Shown: piece after piece, positions 9,454-18,706 of the stretch
Position numbering within the stretch: position 1 is the stretch's first letter
Layout: every line of letters starts with the position of its first letter
Source of the DNA: Cupriavidus yeoncheonensis
GTDB lineage: Bacteria > Pseudomonadota > Gammaproteobacteria > Burkholderiales > Burkholderiaceae
Length of the DNA: 64,000 nucleotides
Direction of reading: 5' to 3'
NCBI RefSeq assembly: GCF_905397275.1
Contig: NZ_CAJPUY010000001.1
Location: forward strand, 310,001-374,000
The notes under the pieces: model-generated
Databases searched by the model: none
The model's input: only the letters and a program-made list of their open reading frames with translations
Told to the model about the DNA's origin: nothing
Position numbers and translations under genes: made by a program

Positions 9454-9822
9454 ATGCGCGACGAACCGCTGCTGAGCTGGCAATGGCGCGGCTATGCCCG
9501 CAACCACCAGCATCCCCGCAACCTGCTGCTCCATATCGTGGCCGTGCCGATGTTCATGGCCGGCACCGTGCTGCTTGCGTATGGCCTGCTTAACCTGAGC
9601 CTGCCGGCGCTGGTGCTGGGGCTGGTGTGCATGGGCATGTCGATGGCGCTGCAAGCGCGCGGGCACCGGCTGGAGGCCGAGGCGCCCGAGCCGTTTGCCG
9701 GTCCCGCCGACATTGCCAGGCGGATCCTGGCCGAGCAATGGATCACCTTTCCGCGCTATGTGCTGTCCGGCCAGTGGTGGGTGGCCCTGACGCGGCGCGG
9801 GGCACCCGACCCGGGCGCCTGA
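9454..9822 (+). CDS. Mpo1/DUF962-like small membrane protein
   Basis: A 122-residue protein with the N-terminal pattern YARNHQHPRNLLLHIVAVPMF, then two or three membrane segments and a His-containing loop (ARGHRLEAEAPEPF). The H-P-x-N-x-x-x-H arrangement resembles the Mpo1/YGL010w (DUF962) family; yeast Mpo1 is an Fe(II)-dependent dioxygenase acting on 2-hydroxy fatty acids. Activity here is only a possibility. It begins 25 bases after the preceding small membrane gene, probably in the same transcript. Confidence 0.6.
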   Translation: MRDEPLLSWQWRGYARNHQHPRNLLLHIVAVPMFMAGTVLLAYGLLNLSLPALVLGLVCMGMSMALQARGHRLEAEAPEPFAGPADIARRILAEQWITFPRYVLSGQWWVALTRRGAPDPGA

Positions 9823-9887
9823 GCGGCGCGCGGTCACTGCAGGCATCCGGAACCATCCGCATTGCACCACGCACAGGCCAAGCTAAG

Positions 9888-11054
9888 ATGAACGCCATGA
9901 ACCGTTGTCTTTCCACCGCCATCCCATCCCGGCTGACGATTCTCGGGCGCGACCTGCTGTTCGTGCTGTGCATGAATACGGTGATTGCCGTCAGCCTGAA
10001 CTATGGCTTCCAGACCGGCGGCACGCTCTGGCACAACTTCGTCTACAGCCAGCTGATCGGCTTGTCGATCTGGCTGCTGATCGACATCCCGCGCGTGCTG
10101 ATCTGGTGGAATGAGCGGCCGCGCCTCTGGCCATTCATGTTCCTGGCCGCCGCCGCGGTGCCCATGGGCGTGGTACTGGGCAGCTGGGCCACGCGGGAGG
10201 TGCTGAATCTGCCGCCCAAGCTCTCGGCCGAGACCGGCGACATGCTGCGCATGTGCCTGGTGGTGGGCATGCTGGCGTCGGCGAGCATGATCTATTTCTA
10301 CTGGTCGCGCGAAAAGCTCGCTTACCTGGAGCGCCAGGCCGCGCTGGACGCCCTGCAGCGCGAGGAGGCCGAAAAGCAGCTCGTGCGCGCCCAGCTGATG
10401 GCATTGCAGGCGCAGATCGAGCCGCATTTCCTGTTCAATTCGCTGGCCAACCTCGACGGGCTGATTGCCACCGACCCGCGCGCCGCGCGCAGGCTGCTGC
10501 AGCGGCTGATCGGGTTCCTGCGTACTTCGCTGTCGCATACGCGCGCGGAACAATGCACGCTGCGCCAGGAGTTCGAGCTGCTGCGCAGCTACCTGGACAT
10601 CCAGGGCATGCGCTTTGGCACGCGGCTGGGCTTTGATATCGACCTGCCGCCTGCGCTGGACGGCGTGGAGATTCCGCCCATGCTGATCCAGCCGCTGGTG
10701 GAGAACGCGGTGACGCATGGCATCGAGCCCTGCATGCGCGGCGGCCATATCACGCTGTCGGCGCGCGCGGCCGGCGACGACGCGGTGCAGGTCATCATTG
10801 CCGATACCGGCGTGGGGTTCGGCCATGGCTCGGGCAAGGGCTCGGGACTGGGGTTGACCCATGTGCGCGAACGGCTGGCGCGCATTTTCGGCGCGGCGGC
10901 AAGCATGCAGATGGAAGAGAACACGCCGCGCGGCGTGGTGGTGCGCCTGACGCTGCCGCTGACCCGCCACACCGAGGTGCCGGCGCCGGTGCAGGTGGCC
11001 GCGCCGGTGCCAGCCAGGCCTGCCGGCGCTACGCCGGCCATGCCGCGCCCTTGA
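9888..11054 (+). CDS. LytS-family sensor histidine kinase
   Basis: A 388-residue membrane kinase. About four hydrophobic segments cover residues 15-145 (ILGRDLLFVLCMNTVIAVSL ... MFLAAAAVPMGVVLGSW). A coiled-coil linker follows (YLERQAALDALQREEAEKQLVRAQLMALQAQ), then the His_kinase core with phospho-acceptor QIEPHFLFNSLANLDG and a HATPase domain (VENAVTHG, IADTGVGFGHG, GSGLGLTHVRERL). The input ligand is not evident. It pairs with the LytTR regulator starting 73 bases downstream. An ATG at 9897 is an alternative start. Confidence 0.92.
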   Translation: MNAMNRCLSTAIPSRLTILGRDLLFVLCMNTVIAVSLNYGFQTGGTLWHNFVYSQLIGLSIWLLIDIPRVLIWWNERPRLWPFMFLAAAAVPMGVVLGSWATREVLNLPPKLSAETGDMLRMCLVVGMLASASMIYFYWSREKLAYLERQAALDALQREEAEKQLVRAQLMALQAQIEPHFLFNSLANLDGLIATDPRAARRLLQRLIGFLRTSLSHTRAEQCTLRQEFELLRSYLDIQGMRFGTRLGFDIDLPPALDGVEIPPMLIQPLVENAVTHGIEPCMRGGHITLSARAAGDDAVQVIIADTGVGFGHGSGKGSGLGLTHVRERLARIFGAAASMQMEENTPRGVVVRLTLPLTRHTEVPAPVQVAAPVPARPAGATPAMPRP

Positions 11055-11127
11055 CGATTCGAGCCGGGCGGCGCCAGGCCAAGGTCTGCCCGCCCACTGA
11101 CGCTGGTCACGCCCCCCGATCTTCGCC

Positions 11128-11952
11128 ATGACCCCAACCCTGCTGATTGCCGACGACGAACCCCTGCTGGCCCGCGTGCTGGAATCCGAGCTGACGGCGC
11201 TGTGGCCGGAAGCCAGGATTGTCGGCGTGGTGCATGACGGCGTGTCGGCGCTGGATGCGGCGCGCCAGCACCAGCCGACGGTCGTGTTCCTCGACATCCG
11301 CATGCCCGGCATGAGCGGCATGGACGTGGCGCGGGAGCTGGTCGACTTCGACGTGCCGCCGCTGGTGGTATTCGTGACCGCCTACGACCAGTTCGCGCTG
11401 GAGGCGTTCGAGCGGGCCGCGGTCGACTACGTGCTCAAGCCCGTGCAGCACGAGCGGCTGGAGGCGACCGTGTCGCGCCTGAAAGCCCGCCTGGCAGCGG
11501 CTCTGGCCGATGCCGAGCCGAGTACCGCCCAGATCGACAACGGCCAGCTGGCGCAGCTGCTCCATCGCCTGGAAGCGCTGGAGCACCCGGCAAGCGGGGC
11601 GCGCGGCGCGCCGGAGCAGCAGGGCAACTACCTGCGCTTCATCAAGGCGCTGGTGGGACAGGAGGTGCGCATCATCCCGGTCGACGAGGTGATCTACCTG
11701 GAAGCCACCGACAAGTATGTCAACGTGGTCTCCGTCGGCGGAGAGGCACTGATCCGCACCAGCCTGCGCGAACTGACCCAGCAGCTGGATCCGGAGCGCT
11801 TCTGGCAGATCCACCGCGGCACGGTGGTGAATATCGCGTGCGTGGCCAGCGCGGTCACCCAGTCGCTGGGCCGCGTGTCGCTGCGCTTGCGCGACCGGCC
11901 GGAATCGCTGCCCGTGGCAAGGCAGTACGCCTACCTGTTCAAGCAGATGTAG
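11128..11952 (+). CDS. LytTR-family response regulator
   Basis: A 274-residue regulator with an N-terminal receiver (acidic pair in IADDEP, phospho-acceptor Asp56 in VFLDIRMPGMSG, Thr/Lys in VTAYDQ and VLKPV) and a C-terminal LytTR DNA-binding domain from about residue 165 (RIIPVDEVIYLEATDKYVNV, FWQIHRGTVVNI). The order follows AlgR/LytR proteins. The adjacent LytS-type kinase is its probable partner. The MFS gene starting 156 bases downstream may be a target, but this is only inferred from position. Confidence 0.93.
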   Translation: MTPTLLIADDEPLLARVLESELTALWPEARIVGVVHDGVSALDAARQHQPTVVFLDIRMPGMSGMDVARELVDFDVPPLVVFVTAYDQFALEAFERAAVDYVLKPVQHERLEATVSRLKARLAAALADAEPSTAQIDNGQLAQLLHRLEALEHPASGARGAPEQQGNYLRFIKALVGQEVRIIPVDEVIYLEATDKYVNVVSVGGEALIRTSLRELTQQLDPERFWQIHRGTVVNIACVASAVTQSLGRVSLRLRDRPESLPVARQYAYLFKQM

Positions 11953-12108
11953 TGGTCCCGGGCATTGCGGCGCGCGCTGCACATCTATGCAGCCGGTTGC
12001 GGTTTTCCTCTATGATGCGAGCTTCGGTACGCGCTTTTGCATGCCCTTGTGCGCAGGCATGTGGCGCGGTTGCCATCCCAGCTGCCTTCAGCCCGCGAAT
12101 CCGCCGCC

Positions 12109-13371
12109 ATGACTACCGCTGCTCTCGATCCCAGCCGCAATCCGCTTCGCCATGATGCCCAGGTGATTGGCCTGGTCGGGCTGGCGCATGGGGTCTCCCA
12201 CTTCTATCACCTGCTGCTGGCGCCGCTGTTCCCGTGGATCAAGGCGGAGTTCGGCCTGAGCTATGCCGAGCTCGGGCTGCTGATGACGGTCTTCTTCGCG
12301 GTGTCGGCGGTGGTGCAGACCGCTTCGGGCTTCGTGGTGGACCGCGTCGGCGCCCGACCGGTACTGTTTGCCGGGCTGGCGTTTCTGGGCTCGGCGGCAT
12401 TGCTGCTGTCGGCAAGCTCGGGCTACGCCGCGCTGCTGCTTGGCGCCGGCGTGGCGGGGCTTGGCAACGGGGTATTCCACCCGGCCGACTTCACGCTGCT
12501 GAACAAGCATGTGTCGCAGCCCCGCCTGGGCCACGCGTTCTCGGTGCACGGCATCTCGGGCAACCTCGGCTGGGCGGCCGCCCCGGTGTTCCTGGTGACC
12601 ATCGCCAACCTGGCGACGTGGCGCGTGGCGCTGGCCGCTGCCTCGGTGGTGGCGTTCGGCGTGCTGGCGGTGCTTCTGGTCCTGCGGCACGTGCTTGACC
12701 CGCGCGAGCTTGGCAGCGCGGTGGGTCGCCCCAAGGCCGCGCCCGCCAGTGCCGGCGGCAGCCTGCTTGGCTTCCTGAAGCTGCCGCAGGTGTGGGTGTG
12801 CTGGGCCTTCTTCCTGCTGACCACGTTCTCGGCGGCCGGCATCCAGAGCTTCGCGCCGACCGCGCTCACGCAGCTCTATGGCATTCCGTTCACGCTGGCT
12901 ACCGCGTCCTACACCGTCTACATGCTCTGCAGCGCCGGCGGCATGCTGGTCGGAGGGTTTGCCGCCAGCCGCACCAGCAACCATGACCGCCTGATCGCGC
13001 TGAGCTTCACCGTGTCGGGCCTGATGGCCGTGCTGGTGGGCCTGAACGTCGCGCCGGGCCTGCTGGTGCCGGTGCTGCTCGGCGTGATCGGCTTCGGCGC
13101 GGGGACGGCCGGGCCTTCGCGGGACCTGCTCGTGCGCGCGGCGTCCCCGGCGGGCGCCACGGGCCGCGTCTACGGCGTGGTCTATTCGGGCCTGGACATC
13201 GGCCTGGCCAGCGGACCGCTGTTCTTCGGCGCGCTGATGGATGCGCACCTGCCCAACTGGGTGTTCTTCATGATCGGCGGCTTCCAGCTGCTGTCGATCT
13301 TCACCGCGGTGACGGTAGGCAACGGCAATCGTTCGCGCCGCGGCGCCACGGCGCAGGCGCCGGCCGCCTAG
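12109..13371 (+). CDS. MFS transporter, fosmidomycin-resistance (Fsr)-like
   Basis: A 420-residue inner-membrane transporter with about 12 hydrophobic segments. The N-terminal block GLAHGVSHFYHLLLAPLFPWIKAEF and the GFVVDRVGARPVLFAG motif between helices 2 and 3 place it near Fsr-type efflux pumps. The start at 12109 (MTTAALDP) is preferred because upstream in-frame residues are charged and Arg-rich without a clear ribosome-binding site. The substrate is unknown. It lies downstream of the LytS/LytTR pair and upstream of a TPP enzyme. Confidence 0.85.
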   Translation: MTTAALDPSRNPLRHDAQVIGLVGLAHGVSHFYHLLLAPLFPWIKAEFGLSYAELGLLMTVFFAVSAVVQTASGFVVDRVGARPVLFAGLAFLGSAALLLSASSGYAALLLGAGVAGLGNGVFHPADFTLLNKHVSQPRLGHAFSVHGISGNLGWAAAPVFLVTIANLATWRVALAAASVVAFGVLAVLLVLRHVLDPRELGSAVGRPKAAPASAGGSLLGFLKLPQVWVCWAFFLLTTFSAAGIQSFAPTALTQLYGIPFTLATASYTVYMLCSAGGMLVGGFAASRTSNHDRLIALSFTVSGLMAVLVGLNVAPGLLVPVLLGVIGFGAGTAGPSRDLLVRAASPAGATGRVYGVVYSGLDIGLASGPLFFGALMDAHLPNWVFFMIGGFQLLSIFTAVTVGNGNRSRRGATAQAPAA

Positions 13372-13443
13372 GCCGGGCTGCCGCCGTGTCGCATTCCCGT
13401 GCGCCGGCCACCCGGCGCTCCCGAGTTTTTCCGAGGACCCTTC

Positions 13444-15174
13444 ATGTCATCCAAGCCTGTTTCCGCCGGCGCCGCGCAGCCTGAATCCTTGTGCGGCGGC
13501 CATATCCTGGTCGACGCGCTGCTTGCGCATGGTGCCGAGCTGGCCTTCGGCGTGCCCGGGGAAAGTTACCTGGCGGTGCTCGACGGTTTTCACCGCCGGC
13601 GCGACCAGATGCGCTTTGTCATCTGCCGCCAGGAAGGCGGCGCGGCGGTCATGGCCGAGGCCTATGGCAAGCTCACGGGCCGCCCGGGGCTGGCGTTCTG
13701 CACGCGCGGGCCTGGCGCCACCAATGCCAGCATCGGCGTGCACACGGCATTCCAGGATTCGACGCCGATGATCCTGTTCATCGGCCAGGTCGGCCTGGAC
13801 TTCGCGGACCGCGAGGCTTTCCAGGAGATCGACTACCGCCGCATGTTCGGCCAGATGGCCAAATGGGTCGCGCAGATCGATCGTGTCGAACGGATTCCGG
13901 AGTACATCGCGCGTGCCTACCAGACCGCCACGTCGGGGCGGCCGGGCCCGGTGGTGCTGGCCTTGCCCGAAGACATGCTGATGCAGGAGGTGGCCGTGCC
14001 GCAGCTTGCGGCCTACCAGCGCGTGCTGAGCTGGCCCGGCGATGACGACATGCAGCGCCTGTCGGACCGGCTCGCGGCCGCCGAGCGCCCGTTCGTGCTG
14101 CTCGGCGGCAGTGGCTGGACGCCCGAGTCCTGTGCGCAGATCCAGCAGTTCGCCGAACGCTTTTCACTGCCGGTTGGCTGCGCGTTCCGCGGCCAGGACC
14201 TGTTCGACAACCGGCATCCGAACTATGCCGGCGATGTCGGCATCGGCATCAACCCGGCATTGGCCGAACGCATCCACGGCGCGGACCTCGTGCTGGCGAT
14301 CGGCCCGCGCCTTGGCGAGATGACCACGGGCGGTTATGCGCTGATCCGCGCGCCGCGGCCGGCGCAGCAACTCATCCATGTCCACGCTGGCGCGGAGGAA
14401 CTGGGCAGCGTCTACCAGGCGGACCTGATGATCCACGCCTCGATGCCGGCCATTGCCGCGCGCCTGGCGGCATTGCCGTCGCCGGCCACGCCGCCGCGCT
14501 GGCAGGGCTGGTCGCGGGACGCGCACGCCGACTACGAACGCTACCTGACCCCGCCCGCCTACATGGGGCAGGGCGTCGACATGGCCGACGTGATCCGCAC
14601 CCTCGACCGCCTGCTGCCTGCGGATGCCGTCGTGACCAACGGCGCGGGCAATTACGCCGGCTGGCTGCACCGCTATTTCCGCTATCGCCCGTTCGCGGCC
14701 GGCGGGCGCGGTCAGCTCGCACCGACCAGTGGCGCCATGGGCTACGGCGTGCCGGCCGCAGTGGGCGCCAAGATTGCATTCCCGCAGCGCACGGTCGTGG
14801 CGCTGGCGGGCGATGGCTGTTTCCTGATGAACGGGCAGGAACTGGCCACCGCCATGCAATATCATGCGCCGGTGATCATCATCGTCGTCAATAACGGCAT
14901 GTATGGCACCATCCGCATGCACCAGGAGCGCGAGTACCCGGCCCACGAGTCGGGCACGGCGCTGCAAAACCCGGACTTTGCCGCACTGGCGCGTGCCTAT
15001 GGCGCGCGCGGCGCGACCGTGACCACGACCGAAGCGTTCGAACCCGCGCTGCGCGAAGCGCTGGCCGCGCCGGTGTCCACGCTGATCGAGATTCACGTGG
15101 ACCCGGACGTGATCACGCCTCGCACCACGCTCAGCGCCATTCGTGCGCAGGCGCTGGCCAGCGGCAAGCCGTGA
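13444..15174 (+). CDS. Thiamine-pyrophosphate enzyme of the acetolactate-synthase type
   Basis: A 576-residue protein with the three domains of ALS/POX/benzoylformate-decarboxylase enzymes. The N-terminal PYR domain has ELAFGVPGESYLAVLDGF and CRQEGGAAVMAEAYGKLTG with the TPP-activating glutamate. A central FAD/ADP-like domain runs from about residue 195. The C-terminal PP domain holds the TPP motif GDGCFLMNGQELATAMQY...NN. It is not a clear ilvB, since no small subunit is adjacent. It is followed after 48 bases by an RraA-like gene, so a role in 2-oxo-acid metabolism is more likely than branched-chain synthesis. Confidence 0.88.
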   Translation: MSSKPVSAGAAQPESLCGGHILVDALLAHGAELAFGVPGESYLAVLDGFHRRRDQMRFVICRQEGGAAVMAEAYGKLTGRPGLAFCTRGPGATNASIGVHTAFQDSTPMILFIGQVGLDFADREAFQEIDYRRMFGQMAKWVAQIDRVERIPEYIARAYQTATSGRPGPVVLALPEDMLMQEVAVPQLAAYQRVLSWPGDDDMQRLSDRLAAAERPFVLLGGSGWTPESCAQIQQFAERFSLPVGCAFRGQDLFDNRHPNYAGDVGIGINPALAERIHGADLVLAIGPRLGEMTTGGYALIRAPRPAQQLIHVHAGAEELGSVYQADLMIHASMPAIAARLAALPSPATPPRWQGWSRDAHADYERYLTPPAYMGQGVDMADVIRTLDRLLPADAVVTNGAGNYAGWLHRYFRYRPFAAGGRGQLAPTSGAMGYGVPAAVGAKIAFPQRTVVALAGDGCFLMNGQELATAMQYHAPVIIIVVNNGMYGTIRMHQEREYPAHESGTALQNPDFAALARAYGARGATVTTTEAFEPALREALAAPVSTLIEIHVDPDVITPRTTLSAIRAQALASGKP

Positions 15175-15222
15175 GGCCCGACGGCCCGGCGGTACAGATT
15201 TTCTTCCTTGCAGGAGTTTTCG

Positions 15223-15720
15223 ATGAAACATGCCACCACCGATCTGTGCGATGCCAACGAACCGCGCCTGGCCGACGGCACGCTGCGCGTCATGGCGCCG
15301 GGGTTCCGCGCGTTCGGCAAGCAACTGGCCTTTGCCGGGCAGGCTGCCACGCTGAAGATCTTTGAAGACAACTCGCTGGTGCGCGAGGCGCTGGAATCGC
15401 CAGGGCAGGGCCGCGTGCTGGTGGTGGATGGCGGCGGCTCGATGCGCTGCGCGCTGGTGGGTGGCAACCTGGGGCTGCTGGCAGAGAAGAACGGCTGGGT
15501 CGGCATTATCGTCAACGGCTGCGTGCGCGATACGGCCGAGCTGGACGTCTGCGACATCGGCATCCGCGCTCTCGCCACGCATCCGCAGAAGAGCCAGAAG
15601 CGCGGCGCCGGCGAGCGTGATGTCGCGGTGCAGATGCCGGGTGCCGTGGTCCGCCCGGGCAACTGGATCTACGCGGATGCGGACGGCGTGCTGGTGTCGG
15701 AAGAAAAGCTGGGTGCCTGA
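15223..15720 (+). CDS. rraA: RraA-like protein carrying the HMG/CHA aldolase motif
   Basis: A 165-residue protein similar across its length to Rra[19 protein letters not shown] and the [14 protein letters not shown] region. Unlike E. coli RraA (R-Q), it keeps Gly81-X20-Arg102-Asp103-X2-Glu106, the signature of class II 4-hydroxy-4-methyl-2-oxoglutarate aldolases, which also decarboxylate oxaloacetate with a divalent metal. It could therefore be an aldolase rather than, or besides, an RNase E inhibitor. The start is set by CAGGAG eight bases before the ATG. It is clustered with a TPP-dependent enzyme and followed one base later by a GGCT-like gene. Confidence 0.88.
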   Translation: MKHATTDLCDANEPRLADGTLRVMAPGFRAFGKQLAFAGQAATLKIFEDNSLVREALESPGQGRVLVVDGGGSMRCALVGGNLGLLAEKNGWVGIIVNGCVRDTAELDVCDIGIRALATHPQKSQKRGAGERDVAVQMPGAVVRPGNWIYADADGVLVSEEKLGA

Positions 15721-15721
15721 T

Positions 15722-16138
15722 ATGACCAGGGTCTTTGTCTATGGCACCCTGCGCGCCGGCGAGGTCAACGACCTGAACGCCGCGGCGCGCGAACACGGCA
15801 TTGCCGCGCCCACGCTGCTGGGCACGGCGACCATTGCCGGCCGGCTCTATGACTTCGGCGCGTATCCGGGCCTGGTGCTGGATCCCCAGGCCGGTCCGGT
15901 GGTCGGCGACATCTATGAGGTGCCCGACGCCCTCGTGCCGGTGCTCGACGAAATCGAGGAGATCTATCCCGGTCAGTCCTCGCTGTTCGTCAGCGAACAG
16001 CACACCGTGCTGCACGACGGCCAGCGCGTGAACTGCCTGCTGTATCCCGTGGCCGATGCGGCGGTGCCGGGCCTGCCGCGTATCGAGAGCGGCGACTGGG
16101 TGGCTTACCGCAAGTCACGCGATACAGCTGCGGCCTGA
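15722..16138 (+). CDS. Gamma-glutamylcyclotransferase-like (AIG2/YtfP fold) protein
   Basis: A 138-residue protein with the family opening RVFVYGTLRAGEVN (the VYGTLR strand binds the gamma-glutamyl backbone), then AGRLYDFGAYPGLVL and GDIYEVPD. The downstream glutamate-rich block LDEIEEIYPG supplies the candidate catalytic Glu. Family members cyclise gamma-glutamyl amines or amino acids to 5-oxoproline; the substrate cannot be told from sequence. It starts one base after the rraA stop and a strong terminator follows, so it closes the TPP enzyme-RraA operon. Confidence 0.85.
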   Translation: MTRVFVYGTLRAGEVNDLNAAAREHGIAAPTLLGTATIAGRLYDFGAYPGLVLDPQAGPVVGDIYEVPDALVPVLDEIEEIYPGQSSLFVSEQHTVLHDGQRVNCLLYPVADAAVPGLPRIESGDWVAYRKSRDTAAA

Positions 16139-16154
16139 TATCTCTCCGAGTCGG

Positions 16155-16187
16155 AAACGGCGCCCATCCGTGGCGCCGTTTTCTTTT
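16155..16187 (+). terminator. Strong rho-independent terminator
   Basis: AAACGGCGCC, a seven-base loop CATCCGT and GGCGCCGTTT, then TTCTTTT. It lies 17 bases after the GGCT-like gene and ends the TPP enzyme-rraA-GGCT transcript. Confidence 0.9.
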
Positions 16188-16570
16188 GGGGGCGAGCGTT
16201 CGGCCACGCCGGGTTCGCCACTCGCCAGCAGTGCGGGCGCGTCAGCCTTTTTCTGCGCAAATTTCACGATGTGGGAAATTGTTTTGGCCGGCAAAATTGT
16301 TGGTTTGCAGGGCACAACACAATTTCTCATGATGAAAGATTCTGTTCCGCATCATGAAATGAAATCTGTAATCTATTGATTTTGTTGAATAAAAAAGCGT
16401 AGTGCAAACTGCGTTCAACGCTTGTTGCGACGCGGGACGATTCCCTAAACTCTTATATAAGACACAGGATCTGAGACGCAAAAAACGCGTCACCGGCCGA
16501 GAAGAACGAAACAGGCCGGACGTCACCAAGCTTTCTTTGCCATCCCCCAATTTGTCGCTAGGAGAGTGAA
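16188..16570 (+). promoter_or_regulatory. aceA control region with several inverted repeats
   Basis: A gene-free, AT-richer stretch before aceA. It holds GAAATT/AATTTC elements at 16260-16265, 16275-16280 and 16321-16326 (the first two form an inverted pair), an 8-bp inverted repeat TCATGATG (16327-16334) and CATCATGA (16350-16357), and the palindrome CTTATATAAG at 16452-16461, which may overlap a -10 box. A GGAG ribosome-binding site lies at 16561. Isocitrate lyase genes are usually controlled by acetate and fatty-acid availability; which protein binds these elements is unknown. Confidence 0.45.
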
Positions 16571-17866
<1,296 letters not shown>

Positions 17867-17937
17867 CTCTCCTGGCCACCGTTTGCTGAAACATAGATCG
17901 GGGGGAACCGAGCAGTCTCTAGGTTCAGCAGACCAGG

Positions 17938-17969
17938 GAAGCGCGTGCGACCATCACGCGCTTCTTTTT
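17938..17969 (+). terminator. First terminator after aceA
   Basis: GAAGCGCGTG, a seven-base loop and CACGCGCTTC, followed by five T. A perfect 10-bp stem 71 bases after the aceA stop. Confidence 0.9.
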
Positions 17970-17974
17970 CAGGC

Positions 17975-18011
17975 ACCGCGCCGTTTCTCTCAGGGACGGC
18001 GCGGTTTTTTT
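17975..18011 (+). terminator. Second, tandem terminator after aceA
   Basis: ACCGCGCCGT, an 11-base loop and ACGGCGCGGT, then a run of T. It starts only five bases after the first terminator. The T-run is on the plus strand, so it also serves aceA, not the convergent stress-protein gene. Confidence 0.85.
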
Positions 18012-18085
18012 CGTCTGGTGCCAGCGTAACGAAGCTGCCCGCACCAGCTTAGCCGGTCCGGGCCTTTCATTGAGGATTGAAGCCG

Positions 18086-18520
18086 TCAGCGATAGACGAT
18101 CACCGGAATGTCGGTGTGCGTCAGCACCTTCTGGGTTTCGGAGCCCAGCAGCAGCCCGGACAAGCCGCGCCGGCCGTGCGAAGCCATGAAGATCACGTCG
18201 CAGCCATGGCGCTCCGCGGCGTCGATGATGCCCAGATAGGGCACCGCGAACGTCGACATATCGGCATCGAAGGTCACGCCCGCAGCCGTGGCGAGGCTCT
18301 CCACTTCCTTGAGGTACAGCTTGGCCTGGTTTTCGATACGGTCTTTGAAGGCCTGCGGCGCCTCGACCACGATCTCGCTGAACGGGGTGTACGGATACTC
18401 TTCGAGGCAGACATAGGCGGTGATGCGCGCGCCAATGGCCTTGGCCAGTTCCAGTCCGCCGTTGATCGCCTTCTTGGAGAGCTCGGAACCGTCGGTGGGT
18501 AGCAGGATGTGTTGGAACAT
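18086..18520 (-). CDS. Universal stress protein (UspA family)
   Basis: A 144-residue single-domain Usp: MFQHILLPTDGSELSKKAINGGLELAKAIG at the start and the ATP-binding signature GRRGLSGLLLGSETQKVL near the end (G-2X-G-9X-G-S/T). ATP-binding Usp proteins dimerise in the cytoplasm and aid survival under stress or low oxygen. It has a GGAG ribosome-binding site. A -10 box and an FNR-like site lie upstream (see separate entry). Its place between the two glyoxylate-shunt genes is probably a conserved neighbourhood rather than a functional link. Confidence 0.94.
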   Translation of the reverse strand: MFQHILLPTDGSELSKKAINGGLELAKAIGARITAYVCLEEYPYTPFSEIVVEAPQAFKDRIENQAKLYLKEVESLATAAGVTFDADMSTFAVPYLGIIDAAERHGCDVIFMASHGRRGLSGLLLGSETQKVLTHTDIPVIVYR

Positions 18521-18618
18521 GCAGGACTCCTTTCACGCGGGGGATGAGGGGAGGGCAGGCCCGGTTGCGACCTTCACGCGACCTTTGCTTGCGACCGGAA
18601 AGCGCCTGTCTGAAATGC

Positions 18619-18659
18619 ATTGTAGACAGTGTGCCGAGTAGGGCATTGCGCTATATCAA
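18619..18659 (-). promoter_or_regulatory. Candidate FNR/Anr-activated promoter of the usp gene
   Basis: On the minus strand, TTGATATAGCGCAA (18646-18659) resembles the FNR/Anr box TTGAT-N4-ATCAA, with a perfect left half and a poorer right half. A good -10, TACAAT, lies at 18619-18624. The box centre is about 41 bases upstream of the likely transcription start, the class II activator position. No -35 hexamer is needed in such promoters. Confidence 0.55.
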
Positions 18660-18706
18660 TTGCTTCAGAGTACGACAGCGCACGTTCGCCGACGCGCGCA
18701 CCGGTT

